This document shows positions 25,156 through 34,408 of a DNA stretch of 64,000 nucleotides, in pieces. A model generated the notes under the pieces. The model did no database searches and had not been told where the DNA came from. It worked only from the letters and a program-made list of their open reading frames with translations. Position 1 is the stretch's first letter. The number at the start of each line of letters is the position of its first letter. Position numbers and translations under genes: made by a program. The DNA comes from a virus: positions 26,257-90,256 of the IMG/VR virus record IMGVR_UViG_3300048930_001424. The stretch is one strand, 5' to 3'.

Positions 25156-27087
25156 ATGGCAAAGAAGACTCGAAAGCCCGAATCAGCAACTCACGCCAGC
25201 GCGAACGATTCGTCCGCGACGAAACGCGGCCGCAAGCCGAAGACCCCGAAGACGCCGCCGACGACAGCCGAGCGATTGGGCAGTGTCGTGAAGTCCTGCC
25301 GCAAGATCATGCGGAAAGACAAGGGCCTCAACGGTGACCTCGATCGGTTGCCGATGCTCACCTGGATCATGTTCCTGAAGTTCCTCGACGACATGGAGCA
25401 GATCGAGGAATCCGACGCCAAGATGAAGAAGGCCCGGTACCACTCGGCGATCGAATCGCCATATCGCTGGCGGGATTGGGCGGCGAAGGAGAACGGGATC
25501 ACCGGCCCTGAGCTGCTGTCGTTCATCACACAGGAGAAGACCAGGCGGCCCGACGGCACGGAGGGACCCGGACTACTCAAGTACCTTGGCACGCTCCAGA
25601 ACGGCAAGGGCAGCCGTCGGCAGGTCATCGGCACGGTGTTCGGTGGCGCGGACGGCACCGGTGGCGGCATCACCAGCCGGATGCAGTCTGGCTACCTCCT
25701 CCGTGACGTGATCAACGCTGTCAACTCGATCAACTTCCTCCAGCAGGATGAACTCTTCACGCTCGGCTTCCTCTACGAATCCATGTTGCGAGAGATGCGG
25801 GACGCCGCCGGCGACTCTGGCGAGTTCTACACGCCGCGCCCAGTGGTTCGTTTCATGGTCGAAGCGGTGGACCCTCGCCTCGGTGAAGTGGTGCTCGACC
25901 CCGCGTGCGGCACCGGCGGCTTTCTTGTTGAGGCGTTCAGCCACCTCCAGAAGCAGGCCAAGAGCGTTCAGCAGCGTGAGACCCTCCAGTCCACGTCGAT
26001 CCGAGGCGGCGAGCCCAAGTCGCTGCCGTACCTGCTCTGCCAGATGAACTTGTTGCTGCATGGCGTCGAGCGCCCGCAGATCGACCCCGCCAACTCGCTG
26101 GACGTGAAAGTCACGGAGCTGGGCGACAAGGACCGCGTCGATGCCATCCTCACCAATCCGCCATTCGGCGGTGAGGAAGAACGCGGCATTCTCTCGAACT
26201 TCCCGGCGGACATGCAGACGACCGAAACGGCGATGCTGTTCCTGCAGCTCATCATGCGGAAGTTGCGGCGAGCGCCCAAGCCTGGGCGGGCGGCGGTCAT
26301 CGTTCCCAACGGCACGCTCTTTGGCGACGGCGTGTGCGCGAAGATCAAGGAAGACCTGATCCTCAACTACAACCTGCACACGGTGGTACGCCTGCCGCAG
26401 GGTGTGTTTGAGCCATACACGCCTATCCCCACCAATGTTCTCTTCTTCGAAGCGGGCGAGCCAACACGGACGATCTGGTACTACGAGCTCGCGCTGCCCG
26501 AGGGCCGCAAGAAGTACACCAAGACGCAGCCCATGCAGTTCGAGGAATTCGCGGCCTGTCTGAAGTGGTTCAAGCAGGCGCGGCGGACGGAATCGACCAC
26601 AGCAGAGAACGGCAAGGGCTGGGCGTGGAAGGTGGACATGGCGGCGAAGGTGGCGGAGGCGAAGAAGAAGGCCGCTCCGCACTGGAAGGAAGCCGACGCT
26701 GCCCGCGAGCGCGCGAGCCTGTGCGAGAAACAGGCCCGCGAGGCGGCGGCCGACGCCGTCGCGCTGCGAAAGACCGGAGGAGCATCCTCCGCGATCGATG
26801 CGTTGTGGGATCGGGAGAAGGCGCTGAAGGACAAGGCCAAGGCCGAACTCGTGACGGCGAAGACAGAGCAGGAGGCGGGCGACGCGATCTATTGGCCGAT
26901 CTTCAACCTGGACATCAAGAACCCGTTCAGCGCGGAGGCGCTGGAGCACCTGCCGCCGGAGACGCTGGCCGACAGCATCGCGCAGAAGTCCATGCGAATC
27001 TCCGCGATCATGGATGAAGTGAAGGGGATTCTCGGTATCTCGTCCGATACTGCTGCTGGCCTCGCGACGGCGGGGGCGGGTACATGA
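25156..27087 (+). CDS. hsdM: Type I DNA methyltransferase subunit M
   Basis: The 643-residue protein has the HsdM N-terminal helical domain, SAM motif I DPACGTGG starting at Asp248, and catalytic NPPF at 334-337. The segment GEFYTPRPVVRFM just before motif I is diagnostic. The last third contains a Lys/Glu/Ala coiled coil, longer than in EcoKI-type subunits and probably used for contact with HsdS. It methylates adenine in the recognition site chosen by HsdS. The stop overlaps the hsdS start by four bases (ATGA). Confidence 0.92.
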   Translation: MAKKTRKPESATHASANDSSATKRGRKPKTPKTPPTTAERLGSVVKSCRKIMRKDKGLNGDLDRLPMLTWIMFLKFLDDMEQIEESDAKMKKARYHSAIESPYRWRDWAAKENGITGPELLSFITQEKTRRPDGTEGPGLLKYLGTLQNGKGSRRQVIGTVFGGADGTGGGITSRMQSGYLLRDVINAVNSINFLQQDELFTLGFLYESMLREMRDAAGDSGEFYTPRPVVRFMVEAVDPRLGEVVLDPACGTGGFLVEAFSHLQKQAKSVQQRETLQSTSIRGGEPKSLPYLLCQMNLLLHGVERPQIDPANSLDVKVTELGDKDRVDAILTNPPFGGEEERGILSNFPADMQTTETAMLFLQLIMRKLRRAPKPGRAAVIVPNGTLFGDGVCAKIKEDLILNYNLHTVVRLPQGVFEPYTPIPTNVLFFEAGEPTRTIWYYELALPEGRKKYTKTQPMQFEEFAACLKWFKQARRTESTTAENGKGWAWKVDMAAKVAEAKKKAAPHWKEADAARERASLCEKQAREAAADAVALRKTGGASSAIDALWDREKALKDKAKAELVTAKTEQEAGDAIYWPIFNLDIKNPFSAEALEHLPPETLADSIAQKSMRISAIMDEVKGILGISSDTAAGLATAGAGT

Positions 27088-29099
27088 GTGACGCTGGGCC
27101 ACAGACGCCGCTTGGCGAGTGCATTCGGCATCGCTCGGAGATCATCCGGCTCGATGATCGAGAGACCTACCTGCGCTGCCGTGTTCAGTTGAACGGCCGT
27201 GGCGTCGTTCTCCGCGATCGCGTCCTGGGGGTGGATGTCAAGACGAAGGAGCAACAGGTCTGTCGTGCTGGCGAGTTGCTGGTAGCCGAGATCGACGCGA
27301 AGATGGGCGGCGTCGGGATCGTGCCCGACGACTTGGCAGGCGCGATCGTGAGCAGCCACTACTTTCTGTTTCAAATAGATGAGTCGAAGTTGCGGCGCAA
27401 GTTTCTGGACTACTACCTGCGCACTCCAGACTTCCAGACGCAGGTGAAGGCACGCGGTTCGACCAACTACTCGGCGATCAGACCATACCACGTCCTCGCG
27501 TACACGATACCGCTGCCGTTGCCCGACGAGCAGGACCGCATCGTGGCGACGTTAGATGCCGCCGCGGCGCGAGTCACGGAAGCGCAGCGATTGTGCCGCG
27601 AGATCGACGAGGAGGCGGATGCGCTTTGCCGGTCAATCCTCTCAGATCCTCGGCACCCCACCGCGCCTACCCCGATGCGTGAGCTTGTGACCCTGCGCCC
27701 GCCTGATGTCGATGTCAAAGCCGCAGAGTCGTACCACTTCGCGGGAATCTACTGTTTCGGCAAGGGCATGTTCCGCGGGCAGACGCGGCTCGGCGCGGAG
27801 TTCTCATACGACACGCTCTCGCGCGTCCGCGCCGGCGAATTCACCTATCCGAAGTTGATGGCGTGGGAGGGTGCTCTGTGCGTTGTCCCGCCCGAGTGCG
27901 ATGGCCTCTATGTCTCCACCGAGTACCCGGTGTTCGAGATCAACACAGACCGCGTGCTGCCTGATGTGCTCGACGTGTACTTCCGCTCGCCCGAAGTCTG
28001 GCCGAAGTTGTCCGGCACGAGCAAGGGCACCAATGTCCGCCGTCGCCGCTTGAATCCACAGCAGTTCCTGAGCTACATCATGCCGCTGCCCAAGCGGGAA
28101 GTTCAGGGGCGCGTCGCAGCGGTTCGCGCGAAGCTCGCGGGTATCAAGGCGCAACACGCAGGGCTCGTGACCGAACTCGAGGCCCTCATGCCCGCGATCC
28201 TCGACCGCGCCTTCAAGGGAGAGTTGGCGGGGATGGCGGCGGCCACTCAATCTGGACGTGTCTTCGCGGCTGCCGACCCTTCGGCGACGATCATCAAAGG
28301 GTCTACGGTCGCCGTCGAGGGTTCGGCAAGGGTTGTCGAGCCTTCCTTTGTTCCCGTCGAAGGGTCGAACACGAGCATCGAAGGGTCATCGGCAACGGTC
28401 GAAGGTTCTTCAACGGGTGGGCACGCGACGAGAACGGCAGACTCTGCGCGTTCCGTGGTGTCCATCACCGTGCAGACCTGGAACATCCCGGAGCTCGCCG
28501 CGATCCAGGCCGAGTTGGTCCGCCGCAACGGCGGCAGCGCCACGCTGGGCCGCAAGAAGATCTCCAAAGGGGCCTATCTCGCCGCCGCCTTGCTTGGCGC
28601 GAGACAGAATCCGCCGCCGCTTCGCAAAGCGGCCGGACCGTTCAACACCCAGGGGCAGAACGAGGTCGAGGCATATGCCACGCAGGCGGGCTGGTTCCGC
28701 GACTTCGCGCCGCCATCCGGGCAGCGATCGTCATCACGCTATCGCGCGGGCGACCGCATCGCAGAAGCCGCAGCGAAGGCGAAGGGGCTGGTCGCGGCCC
28801 GGGCCGCGGAGTTCGAACGGTTCATCGGCGTCTTCGTCAAATGGGACTCAGACACAGCGGAACTGCACGCGACGGCGCACGCCGCGTGGAACGGCCTGAT
28901 CGCGGCGGGCAAGCCGGTGAGCGAGACTGCCATCATCGAGACGTTCTTTGAGTGGAGCGAGGAGAAGGCCAAGTTCAAAACGACGCAGATCCGCTCTGCA
29001 CTGGCGACGCTGCGCTCCCTCGGCTTGGAACCGAACGGTGGCGGGCCCGTGGTGTCGGGGGTAGGCGAGTCGAACCTGTTCAGCGGTGCGAGTCGATGA
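27084..29099 (+). CDS. hsdS: Type I specificity subunit S with repeat linker and extra C-terminal domain
   Basis: The protein is 671 residues, against roughly 400-450 for usual HsdS. Two target-recognition halves are visible: about 1-190, ending with the conserved helix IPLPLPDEQDRIVATLDAAA, and about 195-385, ending with IMPLPKREVQGRVAAVRAKL. After these come seven copies of a seven-residue unit (residues about 397-445) and then an unrecognised domain of about 220 residues with IQAELVRRNGGSATLGRKKI and a helical C-terminus. The recognition halves choose the DNA target; the extra domain is unusual and may contact HsdR or the downstream ATPase. The start codon overlaps the hsdM stop. Confidence 0.85.
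   Translation: MSDAGPQTPLGECIRHRSEIIRLDDRETYLRCRVQLNGRGVVLRDRVLGVDVKTKEQQVCRAGELLVAEIDAKMGGVGIVPDDLAGAIVSSHYFLFQIDESKLRRKFLDYYLRTPDFQTQVKARGSTNYSAIRPYHVLAYTIPLPLPDEQDRIVATLDAAAARVTEAQRLCREIDEEADALCRSILSDPRHPTAPTPMRELVTLRPPDVDVKAAESYHFAGIYCFGKGMFRGQTRLGAEFSYDTLSRVRAGEFTYPKLMAWEGALCVVPPECDGLYVSTEYPVFEINTDRVLPDVLDVYFRSPEVWPKLSGTSKGTNVRRRRLNPQQFLSYIMPLPKREVQGRVAAVRAKLAGIKAQHAGLVTELEALMPAILDRAFKGELAGMAAATQSGRVFAAADPSATIIKGSTVAVEGSARVVEPSFVPVEGSNTSIEGSSATVEGSSTGGHATRTADSARSVVSITVQTWNIPELAAIQAELVRRNGGSATLGRKKISKGAYLAAALLGARQNPPPLRKAAGPFNTQGQNEVEAYATQAGWFRDFAPPSGQRSSSRYRAGDRIAEAAAKAKGLVAARAAEFERFIGVFVKWDSDTAELHATAHAAWNGLIAAGKPVSETAIIETFFEWSEEKAKFKTTQIRSALATLRSLGLEPNGGGPVVSGVGESNLFSGASR
28272..28418 (+). 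repeat. Seven tandem 21-base units inside hsdS
   Basis: Seven in-frame, diverged 21-base units code a heptad of the form (V/I)-(E/K)-(G/P)-S-x-x-x. Good copies begin GTCGAAGGGTCG, ATCGAAGGGTCA and GTCGAAGGTTCT. They form a flexible linker between the second recognition half and the C-terminal domain. Because each unit is a multiple of three, gain or loss of copies would keep the frame. Confidence 0.85.
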
Positions 29100-29102
29100 A
29101 TC

Positions 29103-30563
29103 ATGCGCTTCTACGTCGTTCCATATCGCCACACGCTCCCGCCCAACGCCAAGTTCCCGTGCGTTCAGCTCACGCGTGACAGTTGGAACGACTTCGGGTA
29201 CGTCACGCTCTTCACGATGGCGTATCACGCCACCAAGAAGAAACAGGTGGAGGTTGGCTCGGTTAAGATCCTTCGTCGCGGCGAATCAGCGCCCAAGCTG
29301 GACAGCCCGTTCAACGAGGTAGCCGAAGACTGTTGCTCGCTCGGGCAGAGTCTGGAGTACTACAAGACGTTGAGCACGATCCCGCAGGACCGGAGAACGG
29401 CGATTCTCCGTGGACTACGCGACGTCGTGCATGATCCCACGCTGGTGCCGCTATTCGAGTCCGAGGAGGGGTGGAAGAAATCCGTGCTGCGATTCAGTGA
29501 AGCGGAGCTGGCACTGAAGGAGGGACGCGCTGCCCTAGACGCCAACGAGGTGCAGGAGCAGCCCATCTTGTTCACGTTCCAGGCCGTGCTCAAGGGAGCC
29601 AGTGCGCCTTTCGTGACCAACTTTCGCTTCAGCGACACCCCGACCGTCCCGAGCCGGATCATGGCCCTCGTCGGGAAGAACGGCGCTGGCAAGACCTGGT
29701 TCCTGTCGCGATTGGCGGCAGCCGTGAGTGGCGATGACCCAAAGGGCAGCAGCTTTGGCAGCGGAGACCAGCAGGAAGGGGAGGTCGACGCCGGACGCCC
29801 TCGGTTCAGCCGGGCGATAGCCGTCTCCTACAGCGCGCTGGACCGGTTCCGACGTCCTGGCAAGGAACGCACCTTCAGCTACCGCTACTGCGGGATCTAC
29901 GACGACACCGGCCGCATCGCCCCGCGCGCACAGATGTTCCGCAAAATGCGGTCAGCCTTTGAGACTGTAAAGAAGTTGGAGCACGAAGACATTTGGAGCG
30001 AAGTGCTCGCCGACGTGCTCGACGATGGCGCGTTCACGCTCGTCACCGACTACCTCAAGGCCGGCGGGGACGATCCCAAGCCCAAGGCCCCGGCACTGAG
30101 TTCTGGCCAGCTTGTGCTCGCCTCAACACTGACGGGTGTGATCGCTGTCATCGAGCCTGCATCCCTGTTGTTGTACGACGAGCCGGAACTTCACCTTCAC
30201 CCCAATGCGATCGCGGGGCTGATGAGGGCGATCGAACGGCTGCTCTCGCACTTCCGGTCATATGCCGTGATCGCCACGCACTCGCCGATGATCCTGCAGC
30301 AGGTGCCGGCACGGTACGTTCGCGTCTTCACGCGGCTGGATCGGATGACGAACATCGAGCCACTCGGGATTGAGTCATTCGGCCAGAACCTGACCGTGCT
30401 GACCGAGCAGATCTTCAAAGCCGGCGACACGCCGAGCCGCTTTCGCGATTGGTCACAGCGGGTCGCCCCAGGACGACCGCTGGAAGAGATTCAGGCGGGC
30501 TTCGAGTACCCGCTCAGCTTCGAGGCGAAGATGTTCTTGCGTGCTGATCGAGGGGACGTCTGA
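29103..30563 (+). CDS. Septu-like ATPase (PtuA type)
   Basis: The 486-residue protein is an ABC/SMC-class ATPase: Walker A GKNGAGKT at 191-198, signature-like LSSGQ at 332-336, Walker B LLLYDEPELHLHP with Asp359-Glu360, and an H-loop ATHSP. The N-terminal ~170 residues are family-specific. It starts 4 bases after the hsdS stop and its own stop overlaps the HNH gene start (TGATG), so hsdRMS and this pair form one transcription unit. The ATPase-HNH pairing is that of Septu (PtuAB), in which the ATPase holds the nuclease silent until infection. OLD-like or retron-linked ATPases are alternatives, but no TOPRIM domain or reverse transcriptase is present. Confidence 0.8.
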   Translation: MRFYVVPYRHTLPPNAKFPCVQLTRDSWNDFGYVTLFTMAYHATKKKQVEVGSVKILRRGESAPKLDSPFNEVAEDCCSLGQSLEYYKTLSTIPQDRRTAILRGLRDVVHDPTLVPLFESEEGWKKSVLRFSEAELALKEGRAALDANEVQEQPILFTFQAVLKGASAPFVTNFRFSDTPTVPSRIMALVGKNGAGKTWFLSRLAAAVSGDDPKGSSFGSGDQQEGEVDAGRPRFSRAIAVSYSALDRFRRPGKERTFSYRYCGIYDDTGRIAPRAQMFRKMRSAFETVKKLEHEDIWSEVLADVLDDGAFTLVTDYLKAGGDDPKPKAPALSSGQLVLASTLTGVIAVIEPASLLLYDEPELHLHPNAIAGLMRAIERLLSHFRSYAVIATHSPMILQQVPARYVRVFTRLDRMTNIEPLGIESFGQNLTVLTEQIFKAGDTPSRFRDWSQRVAPGRPLEEIQAGFEYPLSFEAKMFLRADRGDV

Positions 30564-31390
30564 TGCCCCGGTTGGTGCCCGTGGAGATCGGCGAGACCGT
30601 TCACCTCGATGCCATTATCAAGGGCAAGCACGTCGCCACTCGTGCCCGGCTTCGGCTGCTCAAGCCGACCTTGGATGCTCGGTACACCGAGTATTCCGGC
30701 ACCACGGCGGCGTTTGAGGCGCTCGCGGCCAGCACGCTGGTCGGCACGGCTATAGATGATTGTGTGGACTGCTACAACCTTGATCGCAAGCCCGTCGCGG
30801 CGCTGAAGCAGGCGATTCTGGACGCGAGACCTGCGAATCGCAGGTCGCTGTGCCAGTGGTGCCTGATCGACACCTGGAGTGATCTGGATCACTTCGTGCC
30901 AAAGGAAACGTTCCCGGAGTTCTCGGTGATGGCCCGTAATCTTGCGCCGTGCTGCTCCAAGTGCAACAAGGCGAAGGGTGACTACTGGCCCCCGGTTGGC
31001 GTCGTACCCGAGGTGCTGAGCCTCTACTACTCGTCGCTGCTCGATCGACCCTATCTCGCCGCGACCGTGACGCATGCCTTGGGTGGTTCGTCCGCGATCC
31101 AGTTTGCAATCCGGCGGGACGTCGGGCTGACCGCCGCAGAGATTGTGACCCTGGAGACCCACTACTCACGGCTGAAGCTGATGCCACGACTACAAGATGC
31201 CGGCATTAGCGCATTGTCGCGATTCCGTGAGACTCTTCGCGCACATGGGGTACAGAGGGCAAATGCAGTTCAGTTCCTCAGCGACGAGGCTGTCGGCTTG
31301 ACGACCGCCTTTGGTGCAAATCACTATGAAGCATTGACGGCGACAGCGCTTGCGGCGGCTCCGGCGGCGTTGGATGACTATCTGGCATGA
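30563..31390 (+). CDS. HNH endonuclease (PtuB type)
   Basis: The 275-residue protein has a zinc-braced HNH motif: Cys97-x2-Cys100, Asp109-His110 (LDHFVPK), Asn126 (RNLAPCC), and Cys131-x2-Cys134-Asn135-Lys (CSKCNKAKG). The C-terminal 120 residues are helical with no recognised family. It overlaps the ATPase stop by one base and is the end of the hsdRMS operon. It is likely the DNA-cutting effector of the Septu-like pair. Confidence 0.82.
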   Translation: MPRLVPVEIGETVHLDAIIKGKHVATRARLRLLKPTLDARYTEYSGTTAAFEALAASTLVGTAIDDCVDCYNLDRKPVAALKQAILDARPANRRSLCQWCLIDTWSDLDHFVPKETFPEFSVMARNLAPCCSKCNKAKGDYWPPVGVVPEVLSLYYSSLLDRPYLAATVTHALGGSSAIQFAIRRDVGLTAAEIVTLETHYSRLKLMPRLQDAGISALSRFRETLRAHGVQRANAVQFLSDEAVGLTTAFGANHYEALTATALAAAPAALDDYLA

Positions 31391-31748
31391 GTGTCGCCCT
31401 ACGCAGCGAGCCGTCGATGTTGGGCGCGACAAACCCGGCTGGTTAGCAGAGGGGTATGGTCGAGGGCTGCGTCCCTCGCCATATGCCACGACACAAATCG
31501 CAGAACAACCCGACGCTGGCGGGCACGCCGTGCGTTCCGGCCCGCGCCATCGAACTCCTCGCGGCGGGGACGGCCCGGCTGATCGACGCGAGCGCCCACG
31601 ATTCGAGCGTCATCATTGAACACGCCGGTTCCCTTCGGGCGGGACTTGAACTCGCGGATCATGCCGCCCTCAGTGTGCCTACGGGTGAACGCCACCGTCC
31701 CGAACCGGAGAACCCGGGACGATGCTGCCCGAAGGAGCCTGAAGGACG
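31391..31748. other. Gap without a confident gene
   Basis: This 358-base stretch after the HNH gene carries copy 3 of the two-block leader element (31424-31460). A short reading frame from an ATG at 31456 runs to 31752, but its composition is unlike a folded protein and an overlapping frame on the other strand is equally open, so I do not call a gene. It could hold a decayed small gene or the left attachment region of the recombinase-bearing element. Confidence 0.5.
31424..31460 (+). promoter_or_regulatory. Two-block leader element, copy 3
   Basis: GCGCGACAA at 31424-31432, 13 bases, then GCAGAGGGGTATGG from 31446. Spacing is identical to copies at 37943 and 50924. It stands about 290 bases ahead of the DUF2924-recombinase cassette. 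Unlike the other copies, the second block runs directly into an ATG and not into TGGCGTG. Confidence 0.6.
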
Positions 31749-32261
31749 ATGAGGACCACCGCAACCATCCAGCAACAGATCGACGAGCTGCGAGACATGC
31801 CCGTGTCGCGGCTCCGCGAGCGCTACGCGGAAGTATTCGGCGAGCCGACAGCCTCCGGAAATCGCCAGTGGCTTTTCCGGCGGGTGGCCTGGCGAATCCA
31901 GTCCTTGGCCGAAGGGGACCTCTCCGAGCGGGCGCGGCGTCGGGCCGCGGAGTTGGCCCGGGACGTCGACGTCCGGGTCCGGCCGCCGGGGGAACGGGAA
32001 TCCGACAAAGTCCGCTCCGGCGCGCGGCTCGTGACAATCACTGGACGGCTCGCGTCGGCGGGAACCGACCGCCTGCCCGCGCCCGGCACCGTCCTGCGGC
32101 GCACGTTCAAGGGCGCTGAGCACGAGGTGACGGTTCTCCCCTACGGCTTCGAGTACGAGGGGAAGGCGTACCGATCCCTGTCGGCGGTGGCGACGGCGAT
32201 CACAGGGTCGCACTGGAACGGGTTCCTGTTCTTCGGGCTGACCAAGAAGGGAACAACATGA
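31749..32261 (+). CDS. DUF2924 protein, recombinase-associated
   Basis: The 170-residue protein begins with IQQQIDELRDMPVSRLRERYAEVFG and ends with GFEYEGKAYRSLSAVATAITGSHWNG, both hallmarks of DUF2924. Such proteins sit directly upstream of large serine recombinases in many bacterial mobile elements; the C-terminal part resembles a small DNA-binding RAMA-type domain. Its stop overlaps the recombinase start (ATGA). A helper or directionality role in recombination is inferred from this fixed pairing. Confidence 0.87.
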   Translation: MRTTATIQQQIDELRDMPVSRLRERYAEVFGEPTASGNRQWLFRRVAWRIQSLAEGDLSERARRRAAELARDVDVRVRPPGERESDKVRSGARLVTITGRLASAGTDRLPAPGTVLRRTFKGAEHEVTVLPYGFEYEGKAYRSLSAVATAITGSHWNGFLFFGLTKKGTT

Positions 32262-33850
32262 GCTCCGCCGTCACCAAGCGTCCCGCCGCTTCGCGCCGCG
32301 CCGCCGCGGACGCCGCGCTGGGAAGCTCCTCGCCGTCTAAGTCGGGCCCGCGGACCATCCGCTGCGCCATCTACACGCGCAAGAGCACCGAGGAGGGCCT
32401 CAACCAGGAGTTCAACAGCCTGGACGCCCAGCGCGAGAGCGCCATCGCGTACATCGCCAGCCAGAAGAACGAGGGGTGGCTGTGCATCTCCGAGAAGTAC
32501 GACGACGGTGGATTCACCGGCGGGAACATCGAGCGTCCTGCGCTCAAGCGGCTGATGGCCGACATCGAAGCGGGGAAGGTCGACTGCGTGGTGGTCTACA
32601 AGGTAGACCGGCTCAGCCGATCGCTGATGGATTTCGCGCGGCTGATGGCGCTCTTCGACCGCAAGGGCGTGTCGTTCGTCTCCGTCACGCAGCAGTTCAA
32701 CACGACCCACTCGATGGGCCGCCTGACGCTGAACATCCTGCTGTCGTTCGCACAGTTCGAGCGGGAGATCATCTCCGAGCGAACGCGGGACAAGATCGCC
32801 TCCGCGCGGCGCAAGGGCAAGTACCAGCACGGCAAGCCAATCTTGGGGTACGACTTCGTGCCCGCGCCGGCTCCATTCACGGGGCGGCGCCTGGTCGTCA
32901 ACCAGGTCGAGGCGGGTCGCGTCCGGCGCATCTTCGAGTTGTACCTCGAGGTCGAGAGCATCCTGCGAGTTGCCGACGAGTGCAACACCCGCGGTTGGAC
33001 CACGAAGTCGTGGACGACCACCGCTGGGCGCACGGTCGGCAACCGGGAGTTCGACAAAACCATCATCTCGCGGCTCCTTCGCAACCCGCTCTACCTCGGG
33101 AAGGTGCCGCACAACGGTGCGGTGTACGACGGCGAGCACGAAGCGATCATCGACGAGGATCTGTTCCGCCGCGTCCAAGCCCAACTCAAACTCGCCGGCG
33201 AGCGCGGCGGGGCCGGCGTGAAGAACTCGACAGGGTCGCTCCTGGGCGGGTTGGTCCGGTGCAAGGGGTGCGAGTGCGCGATGTCCCCGAGCAGTGCATC
33301 GAAGAAGAAGTCCGACGGGTCACGCACCCGATACCGCTACTACGTCTGCTGCAACGCGGTGAAGCGCGGGCGGCAGCACTGCGCCGCCCCGTCCTTGCCC
33401 GGGCCGGCGCTCGAAGCGTTCGTCCTTGACCAGGTGAAGGCCATTCTGGCCGACTCCCCGCAGATGACGGCTGTCGTTGGCCGTGCGATCGATCTCCTCC
33501 GCGAGGCCGCCAGCGCTCGGATCGCGGAGCAGACGCGGCTCCGTGCCGTGCTCGAACGGCTCTCCGGCGAGGAGCCAACGGCCGCCACGCGCCGCGAGAT
33601 CGAGCGTGTGCGGCGAACGCTCGCGGCGGTTTCCGCGCAGGTGGCGGCGGACGCCGACCGCCTCATCGACGAGGACGAGGTGGCCGGAGCGGTGGAGGCT
33701 TTCGACGGGGTCTGGAACGCGATGACGCAGGCCGAACGCGCCGAGTTCCTGCACGTCGTGATCGCGTCAGTTGAGTACGACGGCCAGACGCAGGACGTCT
33801 CGATCACCTTCAACCCCGAACTCAATCCAGCGGAGACACCCAGCGAATGA
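32258..33850 (+). CDS. Large serine recombinase (site-specific integrase)
   Basis: The 530-residue protein has the resolvase catalytic domain with nucleophile Ser43 (AIYTRKSTEEGL), the KVDRLSRS and FAQFEREIISERT active-site blocks, then a recombinase domain (about 205-290), a zinc ribbon (CKGCECAMSP and a later Cys pair) and a C-terminal coiled coil. It integrates and, with an accessory factor, excises the element in which it lies. The first 30 residues are Ala/Ser/Arg-rich and variable in such proteins. Coupled to DUF2924 upstream and an HTH gene downstream by 4-base overlaps. No att core could be identified by eye. Confidence 0.93.
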   Translation: MSSAVTKRPAASRRAAADAALGSSSPSKSGPRTIRCAIYTRKSTEEGLNQEFNSLDAQRESAIAYIASQKNEGWLCISEKYDDGGFTGGNIERPALKRLMADIEAGKVDCVVVYKVDRLSRSLMDFARLMALFDRKGVSFVSVTQQFNTTHSMGRLTLNILLSFAQFEREIISERTRDKIASARRKGKYQHGKPILGYDFVPAPAPFTGRRLVVNQVEAGRVRRIFELYLEVESILRVADECNTRGWTTKSWTTTAGRTVGNREFDKTIISRLLRNPLYLGKVPHNGAVYDGEHEAIIDEDLFRRVQAQLKLAGERGGAGVKNSTGSLLGGLVRCKGCECAMSPSSASKKKSDGSRTRYRYYVCCNAVKRGRQHCAAPSLPGPALEAFVLDQVKAILADSPQMTAVVGRAIDLLREAASARIAEQTRLRAVLERLSGEEPTAATRREIERVRRTLAAVSAQVAADADRLIDEDEVAGAVEAFDGVWNAMTQAERAEFLHVVIASVEYDGQTQDVSITFNPELNPAETPSE

Positions 33851-34317
33851 CCTCACCCTCCAAACAGGCAGGCCGCGCTTCGGGTTTCGTCCCGATCACG
33901 ACGACGGCGAGATTCGTCGTGCCGGGACGGGAACGAGCGGTGGCGCCTTACGGGGTTGCGCAGAAGCCCGTATCACCCGGTCGGGTGCCGCGGGTCGCGC
34001 GGTTGATGGCGCTGGCGATCCGGTTCGATGCCCTGGTTCGGGAGGGAGCGGTGAGCACGCAGGCCGAGCTAGCTGCGGTCGGCCATGTCACGCGGGCGCG
34101 TGTGACCCAGATCATGAACCTCCTCCACCTCGCGCCAGACCTGCAGGAGGCCATCCTTTTTATGCCTCCTGTCGCGCGCGGCCGAGACCCGGTGACCGAG
34201 CATGAACTTCGGCCCATCGCGGCTGAGGTCGATTGGGGCCGTCAGCGTCACTTGTGGCGACGTGCTTATCAGACGTTTTGCGGCGAAACACCTCATCTTG
34301 CGGCCAATCCCGGGTGA
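33847..34317 (+). CDS. HTH protein of the recombinase cassette
   Basis: The 156-residue basic protein contains a ParB/KorB-like helix-turn-helix at about residues 68-92 (STQAELAAVGHVTRARVTQIM) and the phrase RVPRVARLMALAIRF. It overlaps the recombinase stop by four bases. Proteins of this kind close DUF2924-recombinase cassettes in other genomes. It may regulate the cassette or act as a recombination accessory factor; that role is inferred. Confidence 0.72.
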   Translation: MTSPSKQAGRASGFVPITTTARFVVPGRERAVAPYGVAQKPVSPGRVPRVARLMALAIRFDALVREGAVSTQAELAAVGHVTRARVTQIMNLLHLAPDLQEAILFMPPVARGRDPVTEHELRPIAAEVDWGRQRHLWRRAYQTFCGETPHLAANPG

Positions 34318-34408
34318 AGATGTGCCTCTCGGCGGTCGATGCCAATAACAGCGACCAGACGCCAGCGCGGGCGTGTTTCCCGGAACGGCGGTCGTCGAGG
34401 CCGACCGC

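Noticed and set aside
31630-31740. tRNA-like T-arm on the leftward strand with a 7-base complementary pair
   Set aside because: The T-stem has a mismatch, the pair is 104 bases apart with no anticodon arm, and no cloverleaf can be drawn.
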